Shown piece by piece: positions 7,344-15,086 of a stretch of 23,374 nucleotides of DNA. Each line of letters begins with the position of its first letter. Position 1 is the stretch's first letter. The notes below the pieces were generated by a model. That model made no database searches, had not been told where the DNA came from, and saw only the letters and a program-made list of their open reading frames with translations. Source of the stretch: Candidatus Zixiibacteriota bacterium. GTDB lineage: Bacteria > Zixibacteria > MSB-5A5 > SM1-73. Where the stretch lies: NCBI GenBank assembly GCA_023127875.1, contig JAGMFA010000012.1, forward strand, positions 1 through 23,374, read 5' to 3'. Made by a program: the position numbers and the translations under genes.

Positions 7344-7665
7344 AATCCTGTCTCCTTTTTTTTAACTCTTCAACTATCTTTTTCCATACCCGCGACCATT
7401 CCTGCGGTTCTTGATTTTTTCGCTTTACAAAATCATCCATCTCATTCTGGGTAACTCCGGCTTGTTCAAATACCCTCTCTTTTTCTTCTTTTAGCTTCAC
7501 GCTATCTGCGGCAAACATCTCTTTTGCAATGGAGATCTGAACGTATAATTCCACAAACTTCTCCTCTGAAAGCCCGGATGAGGACCTCGGAACGCAAAGC
7601 AGTAATAAAACAATGATACAGAGTACCAGACCTCCGATTATGAACAGCTTTGTTTTGGACGACAT
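7336..7665 (-). CDS. Small membrane-anchored protein, possibly DUF4296-like
   Basis: The protein has 109 residues. Residues 6-24 (KLFIIGGLVLCIIVLLLLC) form one membrane anchor or uncleaved signal, followed by an all-helical, charged domain. The pattern 'LSEEKFVELYVQISIAKEMF ... VFEQAGVTQNEMDDFVKR ... EWSRVWKKIVEEL' resembles the helix arrangement of Bacteroidota DUF4296 lipoproteins ('... khGis..eFd.S..yY...p..l..Iy..v'). It lacks their lipobox and the match is from memory only. It is convergent with yraN, sharing eight bases at the 3' ends, and stands alone on its strand. Function unknown. Confidence 0.75.
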   Translation of the reverse strand: MSSKTKLFIIGGLVLCIIVLLLLCVPRSSSGLSEEKFVELYVQISIAKEMFAADSVKLKEEKERVFEQAGVTQNEMDDFVKRKNQEPQEWSRVWKKIVEELKKRRQDFK

Positions 7666-7726
7666 TTTAAAAACCTGAAGTATTTGGTTTAGGAAGTGAG
7701 TTACCCATCAATCTCTTTAGATGTTC

Positions 7727-7895
7727 GCACCCTGAAGGGGCTGTTGAAAAACCCTTTCGGCAGGGCTAAATGCCCTTCAGAGTGAATCCCTTCAGGATGA
7801 ACCCTGCCCTATGGATGATAAGTGATTGTCTCCCATAGGGGCGGGAATTCATCCCGCCCCGGAGTGTAGCTTTTTCAACAAGCCCTAAAGGGTGC
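7727..7895. mobile_element. 169-bp MITE-like element with 25-bp terminal inverted repeats
   Basis: The left end (7727-7751) and the inverted right end (7871-7895) are near-identical. Both run GCACCCT, a short variable spacer, then (A)GGGCT(T)GTTGAAAAA. The interior holds a perfect hairpin, GGGGCGGGA / TCCCGCCCC (7838-7846 / 7852-7860), and several CCCTT/GGGC boxes. There is no room for a transposase, so any movement would depend on another element. No clear target duplication could be defined by eye. It fills the gap between the two minus-strand genes. Confidence 0.7.
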
Positions 7896-7924
7896 GGCTA
7901 CCATTGCATTCCAATATTTTTAGT

Positions 7925-8365
7925 CTATACAGTCTTAGGAATGAAGTCAAGAATCTTTTTGACTCCTGGTATATATTTCTTCTCTGATATCCAAACGCTC
8001 ATGGCTCTGTATTTTCCGGATGCTTTATGAAATGAGCCATCCCAGAATCTGAATTTTTCAACGTCAAACTTTGCTTTGGGATCAAAGAAAGCCCCAGCTT
8101 TCGGATGTATATAAATACGCAGATCTTTTCGAGTGACATTGATGGTCAGAAACTCCCGTCCTTCTGAGAAGAAGGAAATGGCCTTGCCGTCGTCTGCTTT
8201 AATTTCGTTTATTCTGTCAGCCATAGTATCCACTATACAGTCAAAGAGCTTATGAAGGACTTCAACCGTTTCCTCCTCCTTGGGCCTTAAAGAGCATTGT
8301 TGCCACACCTCTTTACTCACCACATCTTTCAAAGATTCGGCTTTCACTTTGCTTCTCCAATACAT
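7925..8365 (-). CDS. Hypothetical protein coupled to the KaiC-like ATPase
   Basis: I do not recognise this 146-residue protein. It has no signal peptide or membrane segment. The N-terminal half is helical (SLKDVVSKEVWQQC ... VEVLHKLFDCIVDTMADRINEIKA). The C-terminal half looks like alternating strands with the segment FLTINVTRKDLRIYIHPKAGAFFDP, which recalls the 'predicted transport protein' type domain DUF5655, though weakly. Its ATG lies 22 bases inside the 3' end of the ATPase gene in another frame, so the two are almost certainly translated from one message and probably coupled. That linkage is the best clue: it may be a partner or regulator of the ATPase. A 169-bp palindromic element lies just downstream. 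Confidence 0.8.
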   Translation of the reverse strand: MYWRSKVKAESLKDVVSKEVWQQCSLRPKEEETVEVLHKLFDCIVDTMADRINEIKADDGKAISFFSEGREFLTINVTRKDLRIYIHPKAGAFFDPKAKFDVEKFRFWDGSFHKASGKYRAMSVWISEKKYIPGVKKILDFIPKTV

Positions 8366-10281
8366 TTCCCAAAGGGGAATTTGGGATTTAATGGAGTGAA
8401 GTGTAAGCCCGGTGTCTCATATAAGAAGTTACGAATATCCTTTTCATCCACCAATTCCAACAATCCACATGCCCCTGCTCTTTGTCCGCCAGCAAATCTA
8501 ATGACCCGGAGGACTACGGCGTCATGATAGCTGCCCTTCGAGTTCTTCTTAATTTTCTCCAATTTTTCAGATTTTGACTTTTTCTCCAGTTTCCAGTAAG
8601 TATTAAGATGCTGATAGTAATGCTCAAACGGGAATCGCCGAAGTTCAAAAGAAAGAATAAGATCGGTCATTGGAAGCAGGCCATATTGTTCAGCTGGCTG
8701 TCCAGGCTCCTCGACGGCCACAAAGATACTTGTAATCCCTTCTCCGGAAAGAGACTCAATTATGCCAGGAACAAATATCTCTTCCTTGGCGCAAAGTGGA
8801 AATCGTGCGGAGAGCTGGTCGAGACTGTTGAATAAAACGGTCAGTTTCCTGCTGTTACTTTTAAGCCGATGAATGCTCATAAACATTCTGTGGAAAAACT
8901 CTTCCGGAGTAATGTTGCCGGGAGGGTAATAAAGCGCCTCTAATTTATCGTCTCTTTCGAAATGACTTAAATTCCGCTTCTCCTGTGGAAACTCCTGTTC
9001 CAAAATTCTCCCCATAGTTTTTTCTGTCATCCCTTCGTCATCGCGAAGAGAGATTACGAGTCCCGCCTCATTGCGGTTAATAATTCCTGAAAGCAGGTGA
9101 AGATAACCCAAATGGCTTTTATGTCCTCCGCGAGCTCCGATTAGAGCTGTACACCGACCTTCCGGCAAGCCCCCGTTTAGAACCTTATCGAGACTTTCTA
9201 TTGAAGTTTTCACTGTCTTCGGTGGCTTTGTAGGGCCAAGTCGCTTATAAACGGATAGGTAATAGTGAATTGAGGGGAAGATGAATACGCCTCCTTCCTT
9301 CCGATAAGGATGCGCCCGTCGGATTTTTTTTATTCTCTCACTGCCTGTTTCTTGTGGTTGATGGAATGGTGGATAAATCTTCAACTGATGTCGCCCCCAA
9401 GTGTGAGGTTGGTAACGGGCCTTCACAATCTCCATTCTTCTTAAGTAGTAGCCTGAGGAATACTCATAATCCAACCGAACCACATTATCACATACATATT
9501 CCCAAAACTCATGAGCCTTGTCAGAGGAACCGGAATCCAAAACAAATATGATTATTCTTGGTGAATATGATCCTACCTTGAGGAATTCTTTGAAGAATTC
9601 CGAACGCTTGCTGGGCTCCAAAATATTCAAGCTATCTATCACCAATATGTCAGGAGTAACCCTTTCTACCTTACCGGTCACCTTATTCCATCTGAGTATG
9701 CGGTCAACCCACCCCCCCACTACCTTAGCGGCAGCGGGCACTGAGAGTACTTTTCCAAGGGCCTCTAACGATGCCTGGACGATTTCAGAGAGTTCTTTCC
9801 CACTCTTGATTTTATCGGTGCCCCAAACAGCCACGGCTGGTGCTGGAGGCGCCTTTTGATCGAAGCTCAGAATACGGCCCGTCACCTCCCATCCAAATGA
9901 CTCGGCATTGTCCTGGATTTGCTTCGCATCCGCCTCTGTTGATACGTAGAGAGTAAACAGGCCCGTTCCGTCTATCTGCTTGTTTCTTGTCAGCCGGTAG
10001 CAAAGTTCCATGGAGAGGGTGCTTTTGCCGCTCTCTGGTGGGCCTGTGATAAGAAAGGTTAGGGGTTTTCTTCCATCAGATTCCACGGCTCTTCGATTCT
10101 CGTCAGCCTGTCTGCCTCGAAGATGAATGCCACCTTCAAGTAATTTGTCAAACCAAGAGATAATCTCTGGTCCATTTCCTGACCCGCTCATGATAGGAAT
10201 CTTTGCTTCTTCGAAGTTGCCTCTCGGAGTGCACCAAAATGCTTGAGAAACTCCAGTCTGAAGTATTAGTGGCTTTGGCAT
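8344..10281 (-). CDS. KaiC/RAD55-like double ATPase with degenerate second domain
   Basis: The 645-residue protein has two RecA-fold modules in the KaiC arrangement. Module 1 has 'ISWFDKLLEGGI' (41-52), Walker A GPPESGKST (80-88), the strand LYVSTEA with its acidic residue, and Walker B DILVIDS (211-217). It ends with RRMEIVKARYQPHTWGRHQLKIYP, which is like the KaiC interface segment. Module 2 begins at about 355 (KTSIESLDKVLNGGLPEGRCTALIG). Its P-loop reads GARGGHKS (382-389), with His in place of the usual Gly, and its Walker B strand reads LTVLFNSLDQL (480-490), with Asn in place of Asp, so it probably does not hydrolyse ATP. The start is firm: AAAGGAGGA seven bases before ATG 10281. A promoter lies at 10438-10466. 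Such proteins act as signalling or regulatory ATPases; the target is unknown. It is not a true clock KaiC, since no kaiA or kaiB is present. Confidence 0.9.
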   Translation of the reverse strand: MPKPLILQTGVSQAFWCTPRGNFEEAKIPIMSGSGNGPEIISWFDKLLEGGIHLRGRQADENRRAVESDGRKPLTFLITGPPESGKSTLSMELCYRLTRNKQIDGTGLFTLYVSTEADAKQIQDNAESFGWEVTGRILSFDQKAPPAPAVAVWGTDKIKSGKELSEIVQASLEALGKVLSVPAAAKVVGGWVDRILRWNKVTGKVERVTPDILVIDSLNILEPSKRSEFFKEFLKVGSYSPRIIIFVLDSGSSDKAHEFWEYVCDNVVRLDYEYSSGYYLRRMEIVKARYQPHTWGRHQLKIYPPFHQPQETGSERIKKIRRAHPYRKEGGVFIFPSIHYYLSVYKRLGPTKPPKTVKTSIESLDKVLNGGLPEGRCTALIGARGGHKSHLGYLHLLSGIINRNEAGLVISLRDDEGMTEKTMGRILEQEFPQEKRNLSHFERDDKLEALYYPPGNITPEEFFHRMFMSIHRLKSNSRKLTVLFNSLDQLSARFPLCAKEEIFVPGIIESLSGEGITSIFVAVEEPGQPAEQYGLLPMTDLILSFELRRFPFEHYYQHLNTYWKLEKKSKSEKLEKIKKNSKGSYHDAVVLRVIRFAGGQRAGACGLLELVDEKDIRNFLYETPGLHFTPLNPKFPFGKCIGEAK

Positions 10282-10353
10282 TTGCGTATCCTCCTTTTTA
10301 TGTCAAGGTTCGTTAGGTAACCGAAAGCAGATAAGTTAAAACCCTTACAACAG

Positions 10354-10365
10354 TGCATTAATGCA
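10354..10365. promoter_or_regulatory. 12-bp perfect palindrome in the KaiC-like leader
   Basis: TGCATTAATGCA is a perfect dyad about 70 bases downstream of the predicted transcription start (about 10431, minus strand) and about 75 bases before the ATPase start codon. It could be an operator. It may also be chance. Confidence 0.25.
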
Positions 10366-10437
10366 TCCAGATAGACATCTAATTTTCCATCTTGGAGATC
10401 AACCATCACCATGGACGGTTTACAACTCCCTCTTAAC

Positions 10438-10466
10438 ATATTATCCTTATTCCCTATGAAAGTCAA
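10438..10466 (-). promoter_or_regulatory. Promoter of the KaiC-like operon
   Basis: Read on the minus strand, TTGACT (10466-10461) and TAATAT (10443-10438) are separated by 17 bases. Each box differs from the sigma70 consensus at one or two positions. The start would be near 10431, giving a leader of about 150 bases that contains the palindrome at 10354-10365 and the strong ribosome site. Confidence 0.55.
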
Positions 10467-10637
10467 GTCCTTTTGTAACCTCGGAAAAATCTTGCTATCA
10501 GCGTGAAGAATTCGAGAGTACCTGAATAACAAAAAACCCTTGCCAAATTCCATTTTATAGCTAAATTGATAATAGAATCAGCGATTTTGAATGTTGACCC
10601 ATGAACTCGTAACTCTAATCTGAAAGGAGAAATGGTT

Positions 10638-13469
10638 ATGCTTAGCAAAAAGGAAAAGTTCGGCATTTTGATCTTCTCGCTGTGTTTTATGATCGCTATA
10701 GTGTGGGCTTTTTCAAATAATCCGCCTTCTCTTCGTTCTAGTATGGTCAAACCCTCTTTTGAAAAGGAAGAGGGAAAAGAAGGAGAAGAAGAGGAGGAGA
10801 AAAAACCCAACGATTGGTTCTTCATGCAGAGGGCATATCCGCGGGGAGACATACCCATCGGACAGTATATAGCCTCTTTAGAGCAAGCTCAACAGATGAG
10901 AGTCAAAGCCGGCAACAAAGACGGGGTGATCTGGTCTGAAGCAGGACCCACCAATATCCCCGGTCGAATCACTGATCTGGCTGTTCATCCTGAATATCCT
11001 GATACCATTTACGCTGGAGCCGCCTGTGGGGGCGTGTTCAAATCAACTGATAACGGCATTTCCTGGATCCCCATTTTTGACGAACAGGGGACTCCTTCCA
11101 TCGGCGCCTTAGCCATCCATCCGGATAATCCCCAGATTCTCTACGTGGGAGCTGGAGAGGCAAATGGAAGCGGAGATTCCTATCCCGGGACCGGAATTTA
11201 CAAATCCACCGACGGAGGTTCAAACTGGATTCATATTGGGCTGGAGGAGAGCTATCATATCGGCCGGATAGCCATTCATCCCCTCTATCCGGAAACCATC
11301 TTTGTAGCAGTGTCGGGTAAAATGTTTGGGATGAATCCGGATAGAGGCGTCTACAAAAGCACCGATGGGGGCGCCACCTGGGAACAGCAGCTGTTTATAA
11401 GCGACTCCACCGCTGCGGTCGACGTGGCCTTAGACCCCACCGATCCCAATATCATTTATGCCGCCATGTGGGAACGATTAAGAGGTCCGGAGAGACGTAA
11501 GGTGGGAGGATGGACCAGCGGAATACACAAGTCCACGGATGGCGGAAACACCTGGTACCAACTTACCACCGGGCTTCCCCCATCGGCCGATGACGTAGGA
11601 CGCATCGGCTTATCGGTGTGCGCATCCTCTCCCAATGTACTCTATGCCATCTATTGCAATCATCCTGGCCAGTTCATGGGCGTATACAAATCCACCAACT
11701 ACGGAGAGTCGTGGACTCAAACCAACGATTCGGTCCTGGACGGCTTCCTGGGAGGATTCGGATGGTATTTTGGAAACATTCGGGTGGATCCCACGGATCC
11801 TAATCGGGTGTTTGCCATGGGAGTGGATCTGTATCGGAGCACAAACGGAGGCAGTTCCTGGAATGAAGTGGGATATTCCGTTCACGTAGATCATCACGCC
11901 ATGTTCATATCCCCTATTGAGCACAATCGAATCTATCTGGGTTGTGACGGAGGGGTATACCTTTCCACCAATGGCGGAACAGCCTGGAGCCTTTGCACCA
12001 GCCAGCCATCCACCCAGTTTTATGCTATCACCATCGACTATCTGAACCCGCAAAGACTATATGGTGGAACCCAGGATAACGGCACCCTGCGGACTCTCAC
12101 CGGAGCAACAGATGACTGGGATCACATTCACGGTGGGGATGGTTTCTATTGCAATGTGGATTATACCAACTCCAATGTGATCTATGCCGAATATCAATGG
12201 GGATGGTTGCGCAAATCCACCAATTTAGGCTACAACTGGAGCTATGTGATGGATGGAATAGACGATTACGATCGTCGTAACTGGTCCACCCCGGTTATTA
12301 TGGACCCTCTGGATCATAACACCCTTTATTATGGAACCTATCGGCTGTATAAGACAACCAATGGGGGAGGATGGTGGAATGCCATAAGTGGAGACTTAAC
12401 CGATGGACCTGGTGGAGGTAACTTGACCTATGGGACCATAACCACTATCGCAGTGGCCCCTTCAAATACTCAGGTGATCTATGTAGGCACGGACGATGCC
12501 AACGTATGGATGAGCACCAATGGTGGAGGAAACTGGACCAACATAGATACGGGGCTTCCTGATCGCTGGGTCACTCGCGTGGCGACGGACCCGTATGATG
12601 AATCGATCGCCTACGTCACCTTTTCCGGGCATCGGGTCAGTTCACCGCTTCCTCATATCTATCGCTCCACCAATTATGGCACCTCTTGGCAATCCATCTC
12701 CTCTAATCTTCCGGAGGGACCCATCAATGATGTGATTGCTGATCCTCAGAATCCGTCGGTTCTCTACGTGGGATCAGATGTAGGAGTCTACAAAAGCGAA
12801 AACTTAGGGGGAAGCTGGATGCCTCTGGGCACAAACCTACCTATAACCACGGTGCATGATTTATCCTTGCACCAGCCAACCCGTACTCTAGTGGCAGGTA
12901 CACATGGTCGTTCCATGTTTTCGTGTCAGCTTTCAGCATCCGACACCCTGCATGGGGTATTGGTGGCTGCCGGAGAGGATGTGAACTCGGTCAATGCTAA
13001 TGAGGTGGAGGTGGTGTTCTTTTTGCAAAACGCCGGTCTGGTTACAGATACATTTGACGTAACCATATCTGACCAATTGGGATGGAACTTGGATCCGAGT
13101 TCATATTGGAAGGAGCTGAATGCCGGAGAAATCGATACCTCGGAAATTATGGTGAGCATCCCTTATGATGCCAGCTTGGGCACTATTGATCAAATCTATT
13201 TTGAAGCCACATCCAGAGGTAATCCATACTACGTGGATCAGGATGCCCTCTCCGTTACGGTATATGCAATAAGAGGTGACGCTTCAAACGATGGGGTTAT
13301 CGATCTGGCGGATGTGGTATTTTTAATAAACTATCTTTATAAAGGCGGGAGTGCTCCAGAGATTTTCGAAACTGGCGATGCTAATTGTGATACGGTGATT
13401 GACTTAGCTGATGTGGTGTTGCTGATAAACTATCTTTTCCGCAGCGGCCCACCTCCCTGTGCTCCTTGA
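10638..13469 (+). CDS. Secreted Asp-box (BNR) beta-propeller protein with C-terminal dockerin
   Basis: The N-terminus (MLSKKEKFG, then ILIFSLCFMIAIVWAF) is a signal peptide or anchor. A Glu/Lys-rich linker and the block WFFMQRAYPRGDIPIGQY follow. The body holds twelve Asp-boxes of the form S-T-D/N-x-G-x-x-W, from KSTDNGISW to KSENLGGSW, mostly paired with 'P..IYAG'-like strands. This fits two tandem propellers, as in Vps10/sortilin-like or GH74-like proteins. I see no basis to assign glycosidase activity. A roughly 110-residue beta-rich Ig/CARDB-like domain precedes a two-repeat dockerin (RGDASNDGVIDLADV and GDANCDTVIDLADV, each with LINYL). The ATG at 10638 was chosen because AGGAG at 10625-10629 is eight bases before it but only two before the ATG at 10632. 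Probably an exported, calcium-dependent assembly component. Confidence 0.88.
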   Translation: MLSKKEKFGILIFSLCFMIAIVWAFSNNPPSLRSSMVKPSFEKEEGKEGEEEEEKKPNDWFFMQRAYPRGDIPIGQYIASLEQAQQMRVKAGNKDGVIWSEAGPTNIPGRITDLAVHPEYPDTIYAGAACGGVFKSTDNGISWIPIFDEQGTPSIGALAIHPDNPQILYVGAGEANGSGDSYPGTGIYKSTDGGSNWIHIGLEESYHIGRIAIHPLYPETIFVAVSGKMFGMNPDRGVYKSTDGGATWEQQLFISDSTAAVDVALDPTDPNIIYAAMWERLRGPERRKVGGWTSGIHKSTDGGNTWYQLTTGLPPSADDVGRIGLSVCASSPNVLYAIYCNHPGQFMGVYKSTNYGESWTQTNDSVLDGFLGGFGWYFGNIRVDPTDPNRVFAMGVDLYRSTNGGSSWNEVGYSVHVDHHAMFISPIEHNRIYLGCDGGVYLSTNGGTAWSLCTSQPSTQFYAITIDYLNPQRLYGGTQDNGTLRTLTGATDDWDHIHGGDGFYCNVDYTNSNVIYAEYQWGWLRKSTNLGYNWSYVMDGIDDYDRRNWSTPVIMDPLDHNTLYYGTYRLYKTTNGGGWWNAISGDLTDGPGGGNLTYGTITTIAVAPSNTQVIYVGTDDANVWMSTNGGGNWTNIDTGLPDRWVTRVATDPYDESIAYVTFSGHRVSSPLPHIYRSTNYGTSWQSISSNLPEGPINDVIADPQNPSVLYVGSDVGVYKSENLGGSWMPLGTNLPITTVHDLSLHQPTRTLVAGTHGRSMFSCQLSASDTLHGVLVAAGEDVNSVNANEVEVVFFLQNAGLVTDTFDVTISDQLGWNLDPSSYWKELNAGEIDTSEIMVSIPYDASLGTIDQIYFEATSRGNPYYVDQDALSVTVYAIRGDASNDGVIDLADVVFLINYLYKGGSAPEIFETGDANCDTVIDLADVVLLINYLFRSGPPPCAP

Positions 13470-13642
13470 GTGACGTTTTGATTAAATGTTGAGGAAAAGT
13501 GTAACGTCCGAGTTTGCCCTGAATCTTGCAGCTCAGGGTTGGTCTCGGATAACGATTATCTTTGCCTGAAACTCCAGAACTCCAGAACCTAACTTATGGT
13601 TATCAACTGATTATCTTGGCGATTTGAAAGAGAGTAAGAAAA

Positions 13643-13695
13643 GGAGTGCGCCCCGCCTTTGGCGGGACGCTGCGGAAGCTTCGCTTCCGCACTCC
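13643..13695. repeat. Three-way-junction palindrome, copy 3
   Basis: The outer arms GGAGT and ACTCC (13643-13647 / 13691-13695) enclose two perfect hairpins. The first is CCCGCC-TTT-GGCGGG (13652-13666). The second is TGCGGAAGC-TTC-GCTTCCGCA (13671-13691). The outer stem partly competes with the base of the second hairpin. The first hairpin has the same CCCGCC/GGCGGG word as 20-36 and 18421-18436. The rest of 13470-13789 has only a nested inverted repeat at 13508-13548 without a T-run. Confidence 0.6.
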
Positions 13696-13718
13696 AAGGC
13701 TGACAAAAGCGTTCATAT

Positions 13719-13760
13719 GAAAACAAAAACCCTCATTTCTCTGGCTGAGGAAATGAGGGT
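13719..13760 (-). terminator. Terminator of the SbnI/SerK-like gene
   Basis: On the minus strand ACCCTCATTTC (13760-13750) pairs with GAAATGAGGGT (13739-13729), a perfect 11-bp stem with a 10-base loop, followed by TTTTTGTTTT. It lies about 30 bases after the stop codon of the minus-strand gene, as expected. Confidence 0.85.
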
Positions 13761-13789
13761 ATGGGAGAAACGAACAAAGAGGCAGTAGA

Positions 13790-14674
13790 TTATTCGTTAA
13801 AAAGAAAAACTGATTCTTCGTAAAATTTGGTTTTCTTGCTCTTTATCCGATAGGACAGAAGCTCCTTTAAAAACAGATTTTTCTCTGAAAGTGATGCACC
13901 ATCACCCAGAACCGAGCAGGAAACTTCCAAGCCCAAAACCCGCTGAGGAATCACAAATCTGGTCACGCCGAAGGGGAAAAGTATTCCCCGGAAAACCAGA
14001 TCAGTTACCTCCTCCTTTTTGAATACAGGAAGTATATTCATAGCTGAACTATTCTCAAAACTGTCAAATGCTGAAAACAAGCCCTCATCCGAACCGGGAT
14101 GATAAATCTCCCAGGAGGTGCTGTAAATGGCGATCACACGGTAGAGGTTTTTCACCCGGCTTTCGGCAGATGAATCTCTTTGGCTGACCACCAGTTCAGA
14201 ATGATCTCTGAAAAGAAGATAACAGATCGTCCTTTGATCCTCCAAAGCTTCTTTCCTCCAATTCCAGCCACAGGGGGATATTTCAAGATCCAAATCTTTG
14301 AGTTTTTCTATTAACTGCTCCTTTTTGATTTTGAATATCAGATGATTCCAGGAGGTAAGCTCCACCTTTGCATCCATCAAGTCCACCTTTTGAACCAGCA
14401 CATCTGGAAAGCCCAAAAGCTTTAAGGCGGAAATCCGATTAACTCCATCCAGAACCAGAAGTTTTCCACTTCCCTCAGAAGACAGACCAGCAGGTTTATT
14501 TTTAACCGGTCCTACGGATCCATTGGAAAAGCTTGCCACCAACACCGGGTTTTTCAAATGTCCGTCCCTTTTAATCTGATCTGCCAGCCGACAGACCCGG
14601 TTAAAATCGCAGGTTTGGTGAAAAATCAGATCATCTAAATGAACAAAACCCAGTTCAAACAAATTGCTCTTCAT
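13790..14674 (-). CDS. SbnI/SerK-like ParB-fold protein (possible free-serine kinase)
   Basis: The N-terminal part is a ParB/Srx-type domain: FVHLDDLIFHQTCDFNRVCRLADQIKRDGHLKNPVLV, then LLVLDGVNRISALKLLGF. The C-terminal part (FPFGVTRFVIPQRVLGL ... KKTKFYEESVFLFNE) matches the layout I know from SbnI and archaeal SerK, which phosphorylate free L-serine. That makes such a role possible here but unproven. Two catalytic-region positions differ: the usual HE reads HQ and the usual LDGHHR reads LDGVNR. A regulatory or DNA-binding role is therefore an alternative. ATG 14674 places the first motif about 18 residues from the start, as in relatives. ATG 14719 would add 15 residues, and neither has a clear ribosome site. 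No siderophore or cysteine genes adjoin it. It ends at a strong terminator. Confidence 0.75.
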   Translation of the reverse strand: MKSNLFELGFVHLDDLIFHQTCDFNRVCRLADQIKRDGHLKNPVLVASFSNGSVGPVKNKPAGLSSEGSGKLLVLDGVNRISALKLLGFPDVLVQKVDLMDAKVELTSWNHLIFKIKKEQLIEKLKDLDLEISPCGWNWRKEALEDQRTICYLLFRDHSELVVSQRDSSAESRVKNLYRVIAIYSTSWEIYHPGSDEGLFSAFDSFENSSAMNILPVFKKEEVTDLVFRGILFPFGVTRFVIPQRVLGLEVSCSVLGDGASLSEKNLFLKELLSYRIKSKKTKFYEESVFLFNE

Positions 14675-14925
14675 GGTTTCACTTTTTCTATGTATCCAGA
14701 ATTCGGACCTTGACTGCATCCTTGGTAAAAAATCATTTCAATTGGAGGTTTAAGCAAATTATATGCCATCGGACAGAGATGCCTTCCCGCCTGTTAAATT
14801 TGGGATGGTGAGGTTAATCTGTTGTGTTATTTGGGATTACCCTACAAGGAGGAGGGGGGTTATCTTGTATTGAGGGAAGAGTTGTAAAAGCTGGCTTCCT
14901 CTCAGCCATGTTCATATGCAACAAT

Positions 14926-15041
14926 TTTCATACTTCTTGCAAGATTTAAAAAAGCAGATGGCAGTAGGCAGTAAGCAGACGGCAGTTAAAGTAAGCAGTA
15001 TCCAGGAGAATAAGTTTCATACATCTTGCAGGATTTAAAAA
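14926..15041. repeat. 27-bp direct repeats flanking a low-complexity CAG-type stretch
   Basis: Bases 14926-14952 and 15015-15041 are direct repeats (TTTCATAC, then T/A, TCTTGCA, A/G, GATTTAAAAA) with two differences. Between them lies a degenerate GGCAGTA/AGCAGA stretch of about 45 bases. No coding potential is visible in 14720-15086, and this pair is its only notable structure. Confidence 0.6.
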
Positions 15042-15086
15042 CGGGGTTGATTTTTGAATTGGGCTTGTGTATTCGAAAAGGGGGAA

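Larger units (their letters stand above)
10266..10553 (-). pseudogene. Possible receiver-like ORF or remnant upstream of the KaiC-like gene
   Basis: This 95-codon ORF has no ribosome site. Its 3' end runs through the Shine-Dalgarno and start codon of the KaiC-like gene. Its middle (KPSMVMVDLQDGKLDVYLDALM ... LSAFGYLTNLDIKRRIRKC) resembles the 'P.LVIVDL......ALR.LK......VLGFVSHV...L...A...G' region of stand-alone response-regulator receivers. However, the last strand and helix are missing, and the first phospho-acceptor cluster is poor (ILHADSKIF). A good minus-strand promoter (10438-10466) lies inside it. I read it as a decayed or truncated receiver, or as a chance ORF. Confidence 0.3.

Noticed and set aside
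9518..9859. Plus-strand ORF of 113 codons inside the KaiC-like gene
   Set aside because: It is a shadow of the ATPase gene, with no ribosome site or family.
8344..10281. True circadian KaiC
   Set aside because: There is no kaiA or kaiB nearby, the second domain lacks intact Walker motifs and the sequence diverges from cyanobacterial KaiC.
13508..13548. Nested inverted repeat after the Asp-box gene, considered as its terminator
   Set aside because: The stems are short, separated by internal loops, and no T-run follows.
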